28,922 nucleotides of DNA from DASWHF01 sp036393295 (lineage in GTDB: Bacteria > Pseudomonadota > Gammaproteobacteria > Acidiferrobacterales > UBA6901). The stretch covers positions 1-28,922 of the forward strand of contig DASWHF010000108.1 of the NCBI GenBank assembly GCA_036393295.1, written 5' to 3'. The position numbers and the translations under genes are program-made. Below the pieces are notes generated by a model, which was not told the origin of the DNA, did no database searches, and saw only the letters and a program-made list of their open reading frames with translations. Position 1 is the first letter of the stretch; each line of letters opens with the position of its first letter. Positions 27,491 to 28,922 of this stretch are shown piece after piece.

Positions 27491-28922
27491 ATGGCGACCC
27501 CGATCAAGATATTGTTCATCGAGGACTCGGAGGACGATACCGAGCTCACGGTGCGCGCGCTGCGCCAGGCCGGGTTCGAGCCGGACTACCGGCGCGTCGA
27601 CACGCCCGCGGCGCTCCAGGCGGCGCTCGATGCCGGCCCTTGGGACCTGTTCATCACGGACTACACCATGCCCGAGCTCAACGGCCTGGAGGCGCTCAGG
27701 ATCGTCCGGCAGTGGGAATCCGACACGCCGTTCATCATCGTCTCCGGATCGATCGGCGAGCATATCGCCGTCGAGGCGATGCGTTCCGGGGCGCACGACT
27801 ACATCATGAAGAGCCACCCCGCGCGCCTGATCCCGGCGATACGGCGCGAGATCAAGGAGGCCGAGCTGCGCCGCGAGCATCGCGAGGCGGAGCAGCGTAT
27901 CCGCTTCCTCGCCTACTACGATCCGCTCACCGAGCTGCCGAACCGCACCCGCTTCCTGGCGGAGCTCGAGGACTGCGTCGCCAACGGCGAGCAAAACGGT
28001 GAGCCCGCGGCATTGCTGTGCTTCGATCTCAGCCACTTCCGCGAGATCAACGATACCCTCGGCCACGGCAACGGCGACCTGCTGCTGCGCGAGGCCGCCA
28101 GCCGGCTGGTTCAGGTCATGCGCCCGTCCGACACGGCGGCGCGGCTCGGCGGCGACGACTTCGCGCTGGTTCTGTACCCGGCCGACGCCCAGCACGCGAA
28201 CCGGATCGCCGAGCAGTTGCATGCGCGCATGCTCGAGCCGTTCGAGGTGGCGGGGCTGCCGCTCGAGGTCGGCGCCAAAATCGGCATGGCGCTCTACCCG
28301 CAGCATGGCCGGAGCGCGCGCGAGCTGCTGCAGCACGCGGACGTGGCGCTGTCGCTGGCCATGCGCGGCACCCACGGGCTGGCGGTCTATGATCCGCGGA
28401 GCGATCCGTCGAACCCGGGCCGCCTGCGGCTGATGAGCGACCTGCGGGCCGCGCTCCAGACGCGGCAACTGCAGGCGCACTTCCAGCCGAAGATCTGCAT
28501 GCAGTCGCGGCGCCTCACCGGGGTCGAGGCGCTGGTGCGCTGGACGCATCCCGAGCGCGGCGCGATCCCGCCCGACGAGTTCGTCCCGCTGGCCGAAACC
28601 ACCGGCATGATCGGTCCGCTCACGCTGCACATGCTCGAGACCTGCATGGAACAGGCCTATCGCTGGCACCAGCGCGGCATGCGGGTGCCGATCGCGATCA
28701 ACCTGTCGGTGAAGGACCTGCTCGACGAGTCGCTGACGAAGAAGGTCGAAGCGCTGCTCAACGGCCGCACGCTGACGCCCGACCTCCTCGAGTTCGAGAT
28801 CACCGAGACCGTGCTGATGGAGAACCCGGAGCGCGCCCTCGACATCCTGGCGGCGCTCAACGCCCTGGGCATCAAGCTCGCCATCGACGACTTCGGCACC
28901 GGTTATTCGTCGCTCGCCTATA
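27491..28922 (+). CDS. REC-GGDEF-EAL response regulator, c-di-GMP phosphodiesterase candidate (3' end missing)
   Basis: 477 residues are visible; the frame is open at the window edge. It starts nine bases after the CheY-like stop, with AGGTGA as ribosome site. The receiver (1-120) has EDSEDD and Asp57 (FITDYTMPELNG), with Lys107. The GGDEF domain (about 138-300) has DPLTELPNRTRF and CFDLSHFREINDTLGHGNGD, but its signature is GGDDF (220-224), with Asp for the fourth-position Glu. The EAL domain begins near 310: VEALVRWTHP (Glu336), NLSVKDL, LEFEITE and AIDDFGTGYSS are all intact. The domain therefore looks like an active phosphodiesterase, with the GGDEF domain perhaps binding GTP as an allosteric unit. 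Output of the upstream kinase is the simplest role. Confidence 0.93.
   Translation, partial: MATPIKILFIEDSEDDTELTVRALRQAGFEPDYRRVDTPAALQAALDAGPWDLFITDYTMPELNGLEALRIVRQWESDTPFIIVSGSIGEHIAVEAMRSGAHDYIMKSHPARLIPAIRREIKEAELRREHREAEQRIRFLAYYDPLTELPNRTRFLAELEDCVANGEQNGEPAALLCFDLSHFREINDTLGHGNGDLLLREAASRLVQVMRPSDTAARLGGDDFALVLYPADAQHANRIAEQLHARMLEPFEVAGLPLEVGAKIGMALYPQHGRSARELLQHADVALSLAMRGTHGLAVYDPRSDPSNPGRLRLMSDLRAALQTRQLQAHFQPKICMQSRRLTGVEALVRWTHPERGAIPPDEFVPLAETTGMIGPLTLHMLETCMEQAYRWHQRGMRVPIAINLSVKDLLDESLTKKVEALLNGRTLTPDLLEFEITETVLMENPERALDILAALNALGIKLAIDDFGTGYSSLAY

Overview
The window is about 29 kb of high-GC (roughly two-thirds G+C) bacterial chromosome with 33 supported protein genes. It contains no rRNA, tRNA, insertion sequence, prophage or CRISPR array. 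Gene content points to a Gammaproteobacterium of the purple-sulfur/chemolithotroph kind (Chromatiales, Acidiferrobacterales or Acidithiobacillus-like). The pointers are many stand-alone PilZ proteins, a class-2 pyrD, DUF3579, a GnnA/GnnB-like pair and an ECF sigma/anti-sigma/DUF3106 operon. The genus cannot be fixed from this sequence.

Layout, left to right. 1-2090 (+): a tightly packed three-gene set, made of the end of a ParA-type ATPase fused to a CBM48-like domain, a MinD/FlhG-like protein without a P-loop, and an unknown protein. 2123-7043: a nucleotide-second-messenger region with five single-domain PilZ genes (all on -), a three-BON-domain protein, a cyclic-nucleotide-binding/degenerate GGDEF protein and a small unknown. 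A sixth PilZ gene lies at 9594-9911. 7233-9467: a FadI-like thiolase (-) and an unknown two-helix membrane protein (+). 10004-12225 (-): ilvD and an ACT-domain protein. 12526-16572: metallophosphoesterase, CarS-like membrane protein, RluF-type pseudouridine synthase, a striking 7-bp tandem repeat, pyrD and a DUF3579 gene. 16619-18666 (-): an aminotransferase and a Gfo/Idh oxidoreductase that overlap and probably make a 3-amino sugar nucleotide. 18788-21349: a small unknown gene and a GAF/HD-GYP protein, converging on a long inverted repeat. 21559-24363 (+): an SDR enzyme, a Tyr/His-rich secreted protein and the sigma/anti-sigma/DUF3106 operon. 24715-28922 (+): a Cache-PAS histidine kinase, a CheY-like regulator and a REC-GGDEF-EAL protein cut by the window edge.

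The unifying theme is cyclic-di-GMP signalling. Six receptors of the PilZ type, two probable c-di-GMP phosphodiesterases (HD-GYP and EAL) and two GGDEF domains lie within 27 kb. Both GGDEF domains carry off-consensus active-site motifs (EGDQF and GGDDF), so no clearly canonical cyclase is encoded here. Two of the PilZ proteins have lost part of the ligand-binding signature, which suggests diversification of a receptor family rather than simple duplication.

The most unusual non-coding element is the run of 11 perfect heptamers (TCTTTCC) plus four degenerate ones, directly abutting the GTG start of pyrD. An inverted copy lies 5' of it and no Shine-Dalgarno sequence is visible. Other sites worth testing are a -24/-12 (sigma-54) promoter candidate before the DUF3579 gene, an 18-bp TetR-type palindrome before the histidine-kinase operon, and two short leader ORFs whose stops overlap the next start as ATGA. 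Motif, domain and homology statements come from reading the sequence and from family knowledge; no database search was run.
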